From: Planctomycetaceae bacterium
GTDB taxonomy: Bacteria; Planctomycetota; Planctomycetia; Pirellulales; Pirellulaceae
NCBI GenBank assembly: GCA_003506095.1
Contig: DNWZ01000420.1
Span: 1-17,363, forward strand
DNA: 17,363 nucleotides
Reading direction: 5' to 3'
Positions 6,886 to 14,106 of the stretch are shown here, piece by piece. The position numbers and the translations under genes are program-made. The notes beneath the pieces were generated by a model. The model did not search any database and was not told where the DNA came from. It was given only the letters and a program-made list of their open reading frames with translations. Positions within the stretch are counted from its first letter, which is position 1, and every line of letters begins with the position of its first letter.

Positions 6886-8120
6886 CAAGCTGTGGGCGTT
6901 TTTAATTGCTGGACCAATTCCGCCACTCGTCTCGCGACTTGTGTCAGGTCGTGATTTTGTGCCAAGTATGCGTCAACCTCGCGCCAGTCGATCATGGGGG
7001 CCTTCCATTGCGACAGGATTCGTGTTGGCAATTTGTCGCAATCACCACCGCAATCGACTCCGGCGCCGCTGGCTTGTAAAAAACCGTCAAAGTCGTTTAA
7101 GGAGACGATGGGCGTGTGAGATGCTCCGGCTTGCAGCAGGACGTTTGGAAATCCCTCGCAACCGGGATCGCCGGTCGATACGAACATGCCCGCCCCAGCA
7201 AAAAGATTGGGCATTCGTTCGAACGGGACATGCGAGAGGATTTCGACATTGGGCGGTTTTTGCCGCATGACCTGGTCTTCGACTTCCCGCTCGCCAGGAT
7301 TAATGACCATTTTGAAGCGAATGGTCGGGCACTTAGATGCCGCTTGGATCATCATCAAAGGCCGTTTGTGGAATGAATCGTAGCGGGCGATCCAAAGCAC
7401 GTATCTGTCGGTGTTTTGTTTTGGCAATTTCCACTCGTGCACGTCGATCGGATTGCGAATCAATTCACCCTCGCGTTCGAATCTCTGTTTCAGCAAATTG
7501 AGTTGATGACGTGTTTGGCAAACGATGGATGTTGAATTGCGAATCGCAAACAAACGGTCTTCCGACGGATCGCCCCACTGCGACACAAAACTCTGGCCGC
7601 TTGCCAAACGTTCATCCAAATCGGAGTTGGACTGTATGAAAAGAATGCTCGGCTTGCCTTGCTCGATTGCGGTTGCGACCATCCGGGCCGTGTCTGCGGT
7701 GACGCCAAAACCTGCCCAAACCGCTGGGCATCGCCCGAGCAATCGGGGATCGGGCACCATCGCCAGTGGGTCGCGGTTTCGCAGCGGTCGCGTAATCAAC
7801 AACCACGGCATTTTGTAGAGCAGAGACGGGTGAAAACGCTTTAGCCGCAACTTAGGCGAAAAGTCGACATGATCCGAAACAAATCGCCGTGTCTTTGCAA
7901 AACGATCGACAGAAATCCATAATTCGACTCCATTCTTCTGGTGAGGATACCCGCTCCGACTCGCAGCGACCGCCAGTGCAACGTGAACATCGGCTTGCGC
8001 CGCCAAGGCGCGAGCAAGTGTCCAAAGCCCGGTTTCGGCCCCACCGATGTTTTTGCCCGCATCCGGGAAAATTGCTGGCAACGCTTGCCATGCTACTATC
8101 CCCAGCAGCGGGCGTGCCAT
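6882..8120 (-). CDS. GT4-family glycosyltransferase
   Basis: A 412-aa protein is predicted from the ATG at 8120 (MARPLLGIVAWQALPAIF). It is a GT-B-fold, probably retaining, sugar transferase using a nucleotide sugar. Visible features are the N-terminal glycine loop NIGGAETG (24-31), the inter-domain RNPID (222-226), the C-domain entry strand VLWIARYDSFHKRP (241-254), and the donor-site segment CEGFPNVLLQAGA (321-333). The usual E-x7-E pair is present as Glu322 and Gln330, the second Glu being replaced. No signal or membrane segment is present, so it is cytoplasmic, perhaps membrane-associated. The frame is open to 8414 with another ATG at 8282 (MKRPGKSD), but the extra residues match no family feature. 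It ends in a 4-nt overlap with the flippase gene and probably builds the same glycan (inference). Confidence 0.87.
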   Translation of the reverse strand: MARPLLGIVAWQALPAIFPDAGKNIGGAETGLWTLARALAAQADVHVALAVAASRSGYPHQKNGVELWISVDRFAKTRRFVSDHVDFSPKLRLKRFHPSLLYKMPWLLITRPLRNRDPLAMVPDPRLLGRCPAVWAGFGVTADTARMVATAIEQGKPSILFIQSNSDLDERLASGQSFVSQWGDPSEDRLFAIRNSTSIVCQTRHQLNLLKQRFEREGELIRNPIDVHEWKLPKQNTDRYVLWIARYDSFHKRPLMMIQAASKCPTIRFKMVINPGEREVEDQVMRQKPPNVEILSHVPFERMPNLFAGAGMFVSTGDPGCEGFPNVLLQAGASHTPIVSLNDFDGFLQASGAGVDCGGDCDKLPTRILSQWKAPMIDWREVDAYLAQNHDLTQVARRVAELVQQLKTPTAC

Positions 8121-8303
8121 TGCCGTTTGGGCATTCTGAATTTCAGCGGGTTCAAATGACTGGCGAACCGTTTCACGAGAGTTCACTTGCAAAATTGCCT
8201 CAAAAAATTGGTTGAACAGCCTGATTGGAGAAGTCGAATGCAGGATTGATCCAGCCTCATCGCTTTTGCCTGGTCGTTTCATGACAAAAGCGATATAATA
8301 AAG

Positions 8304-8320
8304 CCCATGGACGCCATGGG
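8304..8320. promoter_or_regulatory. Perfect palindrome with nearby TATAAT in a divergent promoter region
   Basis: CCCATGG-ACG-CCATGGG is a perfect 7-bp inverted repeat with a 3-nt spacer, lying between the divergent glycosyltransferase and toroid-protein genes. TATAAT occurs on the plus strand at 8294-8299, immediately upstream; the only -35-like hexamer (TTGCCT, 8266-8271) is 22 nt away, too far for a classical promoter. The site could be an operator placed over a transcription start, or chance. Confidence 0.35.
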
Positions 8321-8383
8321 TTTGGTTGCCGCTCGGCTTATTGACGTTAGTTCTTGTTCTCTCGCACCTTTGTGAAAATCCCG

Positions 8384-10072
8384 ATGTCAGATTGGCAAAG
8401 CTATTCCCGGTCAATTGTCATCTTCTTTGCGTTGGCGTCGGCCGCAAGCGGGCTTACCGCTCGCTGCTACGGGTACTCTCCCGAAGATCCCGAGGTACGT
8501 GCAATGGTCGACCGAGGTGTGAAGTATCTCGAAGGCTTAGCCGAAAAGGATCTTCGGCAGGCCAATTGGGGCGGGGAGGACGGCCAAGTGATGCTTGCTG
8601 GATACGCTCACTTAAAAGCGGAAGGAAATTACGAGGCTCCTCTGGTTAAAATGGCCACCAAAGTTGCACTGGACATTGTCGCCGCAGCCAAACAAAATCG
8701 GGGTGTTTTGAGACGGAATGCTAAAACGAATTACGAAGTGGCGGTTGCTATTATGCTGCTTGCCGACCTCGATCCTCAGGAGTACCGTGAGAGTCTGCAA
8801 ATTTTAGGCGAAGGCCTTTTGGCGTTACAAATGTCCCACGGCGGATACGGCTACGAAGGACAGGCCAATGGAAACGTTTCGCAAACGCAATACATTGTCC
8901 TGGCGATGTGGACTCTCGATCGAGCGGGGATCGAGCTGTCGCTCGATCGAGTAAATCGAACCGTCTTATGGCTTCTTCGAGTCCAAGACCCCTCTGGGTT
9001 CTGGACGTATATTGCAGATGATCCGGGCGTTGGAAGGCCACTGCAAAAACAGACGACCAAAGAAATGTCGTGGTCAAGTTGCTTGTCCGGTGGAAGTGCA
9101 GCGTTGATCTGCGCAGATATCTTTCGGCTTTGGGGTTCGAGTACAGAGCGAAAAGACATTCCCGGCCTGCCTAAAGCAGTCAAGGTAGTAGAGGAGGACA
9201 GCTTAATCGACAAACGTCGCAAATTGGCCGCTGTCAAGCCAGAGGTGATCCTAGCGGCAAATAGCCGAATGGACGGATTTCGCAGGCAAAACCCGTTCGT
9301 CCGCGGCAATCAAGCCGACTGGTTTTACTACATGCTTTACTCAATGGAACGATACGAAAGTTTTGTTGAAATCGCCAGCGGCAAACCAGGGATTAATCCA
9401 AATTGGTACGATGATGGCGTCAAGCAATTGATGTCACTTCAGGACAGTTCCGGAGCTTGGGGAACGAAAGACAAGGTGTGGAATCGCCCGCCAGTCTGCA
9501 CCTCATTCGCGATCTTATTTCTGATCCGAGGAACCAAAAAATCAATCGGTAAACTGAGCGAAGGGCGACTGGCAGGTGGCTACAAATTGCCTACAGATAC
9601 AACGAAAATCGTTGTTTCAGGAACGCAGATTCAGGGCGAACCGGAGGTGAATGCGGTTACCGACTTGTTGTCGTTGCTCGAGTCTGATGGGGCGTTGGAA
9701 AAAGATGCCAAGTCGATTCCTGAAGATCTGAAATTGGAATCAGACCCTAAACGACGAAGCCTTCAGATCGATCGACTCGAGAGATTGCTGCGTGGAAGTG
9801 AGTCTTGGCAGGCGCGACGCGTCGCAGCCAAAGTTCTTGGGTCGAGCGATGAATTACGCGTGGTTCCGTCTCTGATCTTTGCTATCAGTGACCCCGATAC
9901 GCTCGTGCGTTCCTACGCGGTTGATGGATTGCGTTTTCTTAGTCGAAAGTTTGATTATGCAGACTTGCCCAACAAGCCCGATTTCAACGAGATCCGGGAA
10001 GCACAAAAGCTGTGGCGAAATTGGTACCTGACGATTTATCCCGGTTATGTGTTTCTCGACCCAAATCCATGA
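8384..10072 (+). CDS. Secreted alpha/alpha-toroid (squalene-cyclase-fold) protein with HEAT-like tail
   Basis: A 562-aa protein from the ATG at 8384 (MSDWQSYSRS), with a signal peptide (IVIFFALASAASGLTA) and so probably exported. The body has repeats of the prenyltransferase/squalene-cyclase toroid: LLALQMSHGGYGYEGQ ... TQYIVLAMWTLDRAG, LLRVQDPSGFWTYI ... SGGSAALICADIFRLWG, and LMSLQDSSGAWGTKD ... TSFAILFLIRGT, each with the Q-x3-G-x-W/Y type motif. The DxDD acid motif of squalene-hopene cyclases and the DCTAE motif of oxidosqualene cyclases are not visible, so cyclase activity is unlikely; a binding or scaffold role is possible. The last 120 residues form HEAT-like helix pairs (WQARRVAAKVLGSS, VRSYAVDGLRFLSRKF). 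A TTG at 8354 could extend it by ten residues. The phosphatase-like gene follows after 134 bp. Confidence 0.82.
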   Translation: MSDWQSYSRSIVIFFALASAASGLTARCYGYSPEDPEVRAMVDRGVKYLEGLAEKDLRQANWGGEDGQVMLAGYAHLKAEGNYEAPLVKMATKVALDIVAAAKQNRGVLRRNAKTNYEVAVAIMLLADLDPQEYRESLQILGEGLLALQMSHGGYGYEGQANGNVSQTQYIVLAMWTLDRAGIELSLDRVNRTVLWLLRVQDPSGFWTYIADDPGVGRPLQKQTTKEMSWSSCLSGGSAALICADIFRLWGSSTERKDIPGLPKAVKVVEEDSLIDKRRKLAAVKPEVILAANSRMDGFRRQNPFVRGNQADWFYYMLYSMERYESFVEIASGKPGINPNWYDDGVKQLMSLQDSSGAWGTKDKVWNRPPVCTSFAILFLIRGTKKSIGKLSEGRLAGGYKLPTDTTKIVVSGTQIQGEPEVNAVTDLLSLLESDGALEKDAKSIPEDLKLESDPKRRSLQIDRLERLLRGSESWQARRVAAKVLGSSDELRVVPSLIFAISDPDTLVRSYAVDGLRFLSRKFDYADLPNKPDFNEIREAQKLWRNWYLTIYPGYVFLDPNP

Positions 10073-10095
10073 TTTCTATTCGGCTAGGCTCTAAT

Positions 10096-10118
10096 CGAAA
10101 AGCGACGTGCCCTTTTCG
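10096..10118 (+). terminator. Weak hairpin after the toroid-protein gene
   Basis: CGAAAAG (10096-10102) and CTTTTCG (10112-10118) form a 7-bp stem with a 9-nt loop, 23 nt after the stop. The stem is AT-rich and no clean T-run follows, so this is at most a weak or attenuating terminator; read-through into the next gene is possible. Confidence 0.35.
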
Positions 10119-10206
10119 GTAATTCGCGTTTAATGGTGATTCTGCCTTCAACGTATCTTGCCTTTACCAGATAAAGCCTAGTGAAATTTCATTAAGACGA
10201 TAGGCC

Positions 10207-12372
10207 ATGTTATCTTTGAGTTCATCTTACACAGCCTGTCGCCACGCCACATTGCAACTCATCATCTTTGCAATTCTCACTTCGATAGCTGTCTATTTGT
10301 TTGCGGTATTGCATACGTATTCTAAGCCTGTCGAAGCATGCACTACCATGCCGATATCGGCGGCTCATGGCTGGATTTACTTTCAGTCGGTCTTGCTGCT
10401 TACGCCAGCAGTATTGTTGGGGCTCCTTGTCGCAAAGTCCCGCGCCCGTATCGGCGCCATAGTCGGCATGGTTGCCGTTGCGATTACTGCTTTGGCTTTT
10501 GTCCTGGACGTTGTTGCGTTTAATGCAGTTCGAGAGCGATTGTTTTCGGATACCACGGCAAAGGTTTTGTGGGTTCTTATGCCCGGGTTGATATCAAACA
10601 TAAACTTCGCAATGGTCGTTGTCGGTATACTGGCAATCACATCGGTCATTGTTTATTTCGCTGGCGCTTTTTACGGCTCGGCCGCTCTTGCAAGGCAAAT
10701 AGTCTGTGATGAACGTCAGTCTTCGTCAAAGCATTTGGTTGCAATGTCGATGTTGATATTGGTTGCCTTGTCTGCCGTCCCTCTTTACCGAGGCTCGATT
10801 ACCATCGATGAAATGCGAACGAGTTCTGATCGTCATCCGCTCTTCGTTACATGTGTGATCAGCCATGCGAATCAAGGTGTTCCTGCGCCGTCCGGGCAGA
10901 TCGCAGTGGAAGGAGCGATTCGTGCCCTTGGGGCAGGTGATCGGATCTCGCAAGTCGAAGAGGATTATCCACGCCTTCAAGTTAACACAATGCCTAGTGA
11001 CGCTCCGCCAGACATCCTTCTGGTTGTGGTCGAATCGTTTCGCAGGGAAGTGATACAAAAAGACATTGCCCCCAATCTCTATAAACTGGCTAATCGTGGA
11101 GTTTGGGCGAAAAATCATTTCTCCACGAGCAATGCCACCAATATGGGTATGTTCAGCGCTTTGTATGGATTGGAGCCAGTGTGGTTCGACCGTGGAGTGA
11201 GTTGGAAGCCAGCGATGAGTACGCTGTTTTCTCAGGCGAACTATAGGCTGGGCTTTTTCGGCGGAAGCGAACACTGGGATACGTTCCGCATGGATACATT
11301 CGTAAATCCAGATCTTTACGACGAGTTCTACACTTCGCCAGTCGCATGGACGGAATCAGATATTTCCATGAGAGACAGGGCATCTGCTTTTCTTTCGAGG
11401 GACGAAATCGGCCCGGGGCCTCGGCGTCCACGGTTAGCAGTGCTTTATCTTTATAGCACCCACTTCGACTACCATAGCGAGCCCGAAGATCAGTTGGATC
11501 AACCAGCTTCCAAGGGGCAATTGACGTCAGCGTATGGGCCTTCAACTAGAGATGAAGTTTGGAATCGCTATCTAAACAGTGTTCGTTTCGTCGATCGTAT
11601 ACTCGGCCCGTTGCTGACCGAGGACCGGATCGTTGCCGTAATCGGAGATCATGGAGAATCATTCTTAGAAGATGAATGCCGGCTTCACGGTATTCGTATC
11701 TCTGAGTATCAAAATGCGACTCCAGCAATCATCGCTGGGCCCGGTATTGCGGTTCATGAATTGGATCAATTGACATCGCACACCGATATCTTGCCAACAC
11801 TCCTGGATGCCGCAAGCATTTCGGTAGCCGGAGGCGAGGTGCTGGAGGGGCTGAGCATGCTTGCTCCAGACTTGCCAGCGAATCGGTTGATGATTACTCG
11901 AAATTATATGAAGCCCGAAATTGCCATTCTTGGAGACTGGACTGGAAAAGCTGGCCAACCGTGGGGGTACCGTGTCTACTTTTCGATCGATCAGTGGCAG
12001 GCTTCGCCAGCCAATCCCATCAGCCGCTATGGTGCGGTTTTTGAAGCTAATAAAAACGAGCAGCAGAATTTTTCAACCGCTGAGATTTTTGATCAATGGC
12101 TTGGTATGCGATTCGGTCAGCAAGAGATGCACCCAAGCGATGATCTGGTGCCTAGCCTGCTGCGATATCTGAAAAGCTCCAGGAGAGAGGTGTTGCTTGA
12201 AGCATTGAAATTGTCAGTGAAAGTGGATTCCGCGGATTTTCCTAGGCTTTTACCTAGCGTTACTCAGCTTAGCAAGAGCACTGATGATGAGATCCGCCTG
12301 ACTGCACAGAGTGTCTGGCTGGAAATGGAAAAGCAAATCAAGTACTCCAAAAAACCTACGAAGGTGCAATGA
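10207..12372 (+). CDS. YejM/LtaS-like membrane protein of the alkaline phosphatase/sulfatase superfamily
   Basis: A 721-aa protein with five N-terminal membrane helices (about 17-37, 55-77, 82-105, 130-155, 177-194) and a large periplasmic catalytic domain, the LtaS/YejM layout. The domain begins PPDILLVVVESFRRE with candidate metal ligand Glu276. Then comes the nucleophile segment STSNATNMGMFSALYG (306-321), resembling the YejM/PbgA motif; Thr311 is the candidate nucleophile. FFGGSEHWDTF, LYLYSTHFDYH and GDHGESF (480-486, Asp481/His482) follow. Relatives transfer phosphoglycerol or phosphoethanolamine, cleave sulfate, or regulate lipopolysaccharide synthesis; which applies here is unknown. 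The C-terminal 80 residues are extra helical, HEAT-like sequence (SRREVLLEALKLSV, DEIRLTAQSVWLEME). Only a weak purine stretch precedes the ATG. The DUF3748 frame begins right after its TGA. Confidence 0.83.
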   Translation: MLSLSSSYTACRHATLQLIIFAILTSIAVYLFAVLHTYSKPVEACTTMPISAAHGWIYFQSVLLLTPAVLLGLLVAKSRARIGAIVGMVAVAITALAFVLDVVAFNAVRERLFSDTTAKVLWVLMPGLISNINFAMVVVGILAITSVIVYFAGAFYGSAALARQIVCDERQSSSKHLVAMSMLILVALSAVPLYRGSITIDEMRTSSDRHPLFVTCVISHANQGVPAPSGQIAVEGAIRALGAGDRISQVEEDYPRLQVNTMPSDAPPDILLVVVESFRREVIQKDIAPNLYKLANRGVWAKNHFSTSNATNMGMFSALYGLEPVWFDRGVSWKPAMSTLFSQANYRLGFFGGSEHWDTFRMDTFVNPDLYDEFYTSPVAWTESDISMRDRASAFLSRDEIGPGPRRPRLAVLYLYSTHFDYHSEPEDQLDQPASKGQLTSAYGPSTRDEVWNRYLNSVRFVDRILGPLLTEDRIVAVIGDHGESFLEDECRLHGIRISEYQNATPAIIAGPGIAVHELDQLTSHTDILPTLLDAASISVAGGEVLEGLSMLAPDLPANRLMITRNYMKPEIAILGDWTGKAGQPWGYRVYFSIDQWQASPANPISRYGAVFEANKNEQQNFSTAEIFDQWLGMRFGQQEMHPSDDLVPSLLRYLKSSRREVLLEALKLSVKVDSADFPRLLPSVTQLSKSTDDEIRLTAQSVWLEMEKQIKYSKKPTKVQ

Positions 12373-12399
12373 TGTTGCACGCGAATTTCAAGGCTTCGA

Positions 12400-13677
12400 T
12401 TGCGTACAACTAGAACGGTTATGGCCAACGCCTGCTCTCAAACAATCGCTAATCGAAATTGCTGGTCCTGCGATAGTCGATCTCTGTTTTTCGATTTGCG
12501 CAACGAGGAGAGCCAGTTTGATTCGCCCTCGATTATGCGATTGGATGTTGTTAGCCGAGATTCCTATGCAATTTATACACATGGCCTGAAATCTTGTTGT
12601 GGCGTCCCCACTTGCAGTCCCGTCGATGATCGCGTCGTCTTTATTCACGCTGATGAGCCGATGGATGATGAGTGGCAGTATTGCGCATGGCATCGACGGG
12701 GTGTCGTTGTCCGTCAAAACGATCCTCAGAATGCAACTACCCTGGATGCTCGCGATATTGTGCCACCGTTCACCGCAGGCGCGCTCCGCGGCGGTACCCA
12801 TTTGCACACTTTCAATCATGATGCGACGGCAATCGTCAGCACTTATGAGGATCACGTGCTGGCAATCCATCATGGCGGGCATGCGGAAGCGAATCGACGC
12901 GGGATCGCCGTGCACATTCTGTCGATACCAGTAGCCGTCCCCAAAACTCACCCACGCAATCACGACGGTTCCAGCTTTACGGCATTCGTCTCACAACTGG
13001 CCGACAAGCCAATCCCCGGCAGCGACGAAATCTCCATGGCAACCGGTGAAGCGTGGTTGGCTGGACCCGGTAACCGGATCGCGATGCAGGGCACTGTTGT
13101 CGATCGCCGCGGCAATCCTTGTGTCGAAATCTTTCTGATAACTTTGCCTAATCGGCTGAGCGATCTGTGCATCCCAGGCAAACATCCGCTGCAAGGGACG
13201 CTAGCGACACGCCCAGGCGTTCCCGCCGGTGTCACGCAGCAAAGGTTGACGTACACCAGCGAAAGGGCGTTTCCCGGTATCTTCGGGCCACGTCACTGGG
13301 CCGTCAGTTCCGCCGATGGTTCTCGCATCGGCTTCTTTATGCGCGACGATAATGGCACCGTTCAGTTCTGGACCGTTTCGCCCGACAGCGGCGAAGTGAT
13401 TCAAGTCACCTATAACGCCCCCGAGCCGACGTCGCCTTTCACCTGGCACCCCGACGGATCACGTGTAACGTATGTCGCCGACGGAAGTGTGATGCTCGTT
13501 AACATATCCGATGGTAGTTTCCAGCGTCTGACTCCACGAATGCCGATCGCCGACGGACCGACTCATCATGCCTGTGTCTTTTCACCCGACGGTTCGTCGA
13601 TTGCTTATATGCAGCCGGTCGACTTTATCGTTGATGGTCGTCACAAGCGGTTTAATCAAATCCAAATTGTGCGCTAG
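12400..13677 (+). CDS. DUF3748 / YidR-like beta-propeller protein (N-terminus doubtful)
   Basis: Up to 425 aa from a TTG at 12400, or 418 aa from the ATG at 12421. From about residue 22 onward it follows the DUF3748 family (E. coli YidR): NRNCWSCDSRSLFFDLR, CCGVPTCSPVDDRVVFIH, WQYCAWHRRGVVV, LDARDIVPPFTAGALRGGTH, FVSQLADKPIPGSDEI, then WD40-like (PD40) blades FGPRHWAVSSADGSRIGFFM, FTWHPDGSRVTYVADG and FSPDGSSIAYM. The family is a propeller of unknown function. The expected N-terminal RQLT-x-GH-type start is missing and no Shine-Dalgarno or signal peptide is seen, so the 5' end may be damaged. The frame follows the upstream gene's TGA in phase with no other stop. Its own TAG coincides with the edge of the dehydrogenase remnant, so the C-terminus was probably reset by a deletion. 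Confidence 0.8.
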   Translation: MRTTRTVMANACSQTIANRNCWSCDSRSLFFDLRNEESQFDSPSIMRLDVVSRDSYAIYTHGLKSCCGVPTCSPVDDRVVFIHADEPMDDEWQYCAWHRRGVVVRQNDPQNATTLDARDIVPPFTAGALRGGTHLHTFNHDATAIVSTYEDHVLAIHHGGHAEANRRGIAVHILSIPVAVPKTHPRNHDGSSFTAFVSQLADKPIPGSDEISMATGEAWLAGPGNRIAMQGTVVDRRGNPCVEIFLITLPNRLSDLCIPGKHPLQGTLATRPGVPAGVTQQRLTYTSERAFPGIFGPRHWAVSSADGSRIGFFMRDDNGTVQFWTVSPDSGEVIQVTYNAPEPTSPFTWHPDGSRVTYVADGSVMLVNISDGSFQRLTPRMPIADGPTHHACVFSPDGSSIAYMQPVDFIVDGRHKRFNQIQIVR

Positions 13678-14055
13678 GGCACTTCGCTGCCGAACAGTCC
13701 GGTCGTAAAGAGCACCAGCCACTGACGATCTTCGGCATCAAAATTCGACGCGAATGCATGCGCGTGAGATTCACCACGGATCCCCCGATTATCCGTTGCC
13801 GCTATGAATTTGTCAGCGACACCATCACCATTGATTTCACGAATCTTTGGGACGGTGGGTGACCTGCTGCTAATCGTCACGCAATGCGAGGCAGAATCTG
13901 TGAACTGCTCACTTACAAACCTTGATCATCGGGTGTGGGAGAAGGAACAATTCGGCAATAATCGCTCTTGCGGTTTTGCCGCGCTGAACCGGCATTATCG
14001 CAACCGATGCGCAGTGCCACTACCGTCGCCATGACGTGAATGTATAGGATGATCA
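13675..14055 (-). pseudogene. Remnant of a sorbosone-dehydrogenase-like gene (copy of the gene at 15272-16753)
   Basis: On the minus strand this matches the N-terminal third of the intact gene at 15272-16753. Residue blocks such as NGDGVADKF, HAFASNFDAED, WLVLFTTGLFGSEVP correspond to DGDGVADEF, YAFASKFDAED and WLVLCLTGSFGSDVP. It is inactivated in several ways: the TGG for Trp104 of the intact copy is TAG here; an 8-nt deletion near 13850 shifts the frame; roughly 130 bp is missing around 13905; and everything beyond the codon for Pro171 is gone. DNA of the signal-peptide region is still recognisable at about 13921-14055 (for example AATCGCTCTTGCGG against AATCGCTCTCGCGG). The 3' break abuts the DUF3748 stop codon. 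Confidence 0.88.
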
Positions 14056-14106
14056 GTTTGTCGTTGGTGTGAACCGACTGGTCGTTGGACTTCCGGGCAG
14101 CGATCG

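Noticed and set aside
12370..12372. TGA as a selenocysteine or programmed read-through codon joining the phosphatase-like and DUF3748 frames
   Set aside because: No Cys or Sec alignment, SECIS-like hairpin or linker supports a fusion; the HEAT-like tail ends naturally before the stop. The shared phase has a one-in-three chance.
12388..12963. 191-codon minus-strand frame opposite the DUF3748 gene
   Set aside because: The opposite strand carries unmistakable DUF3748 motifs; this frame shows none.
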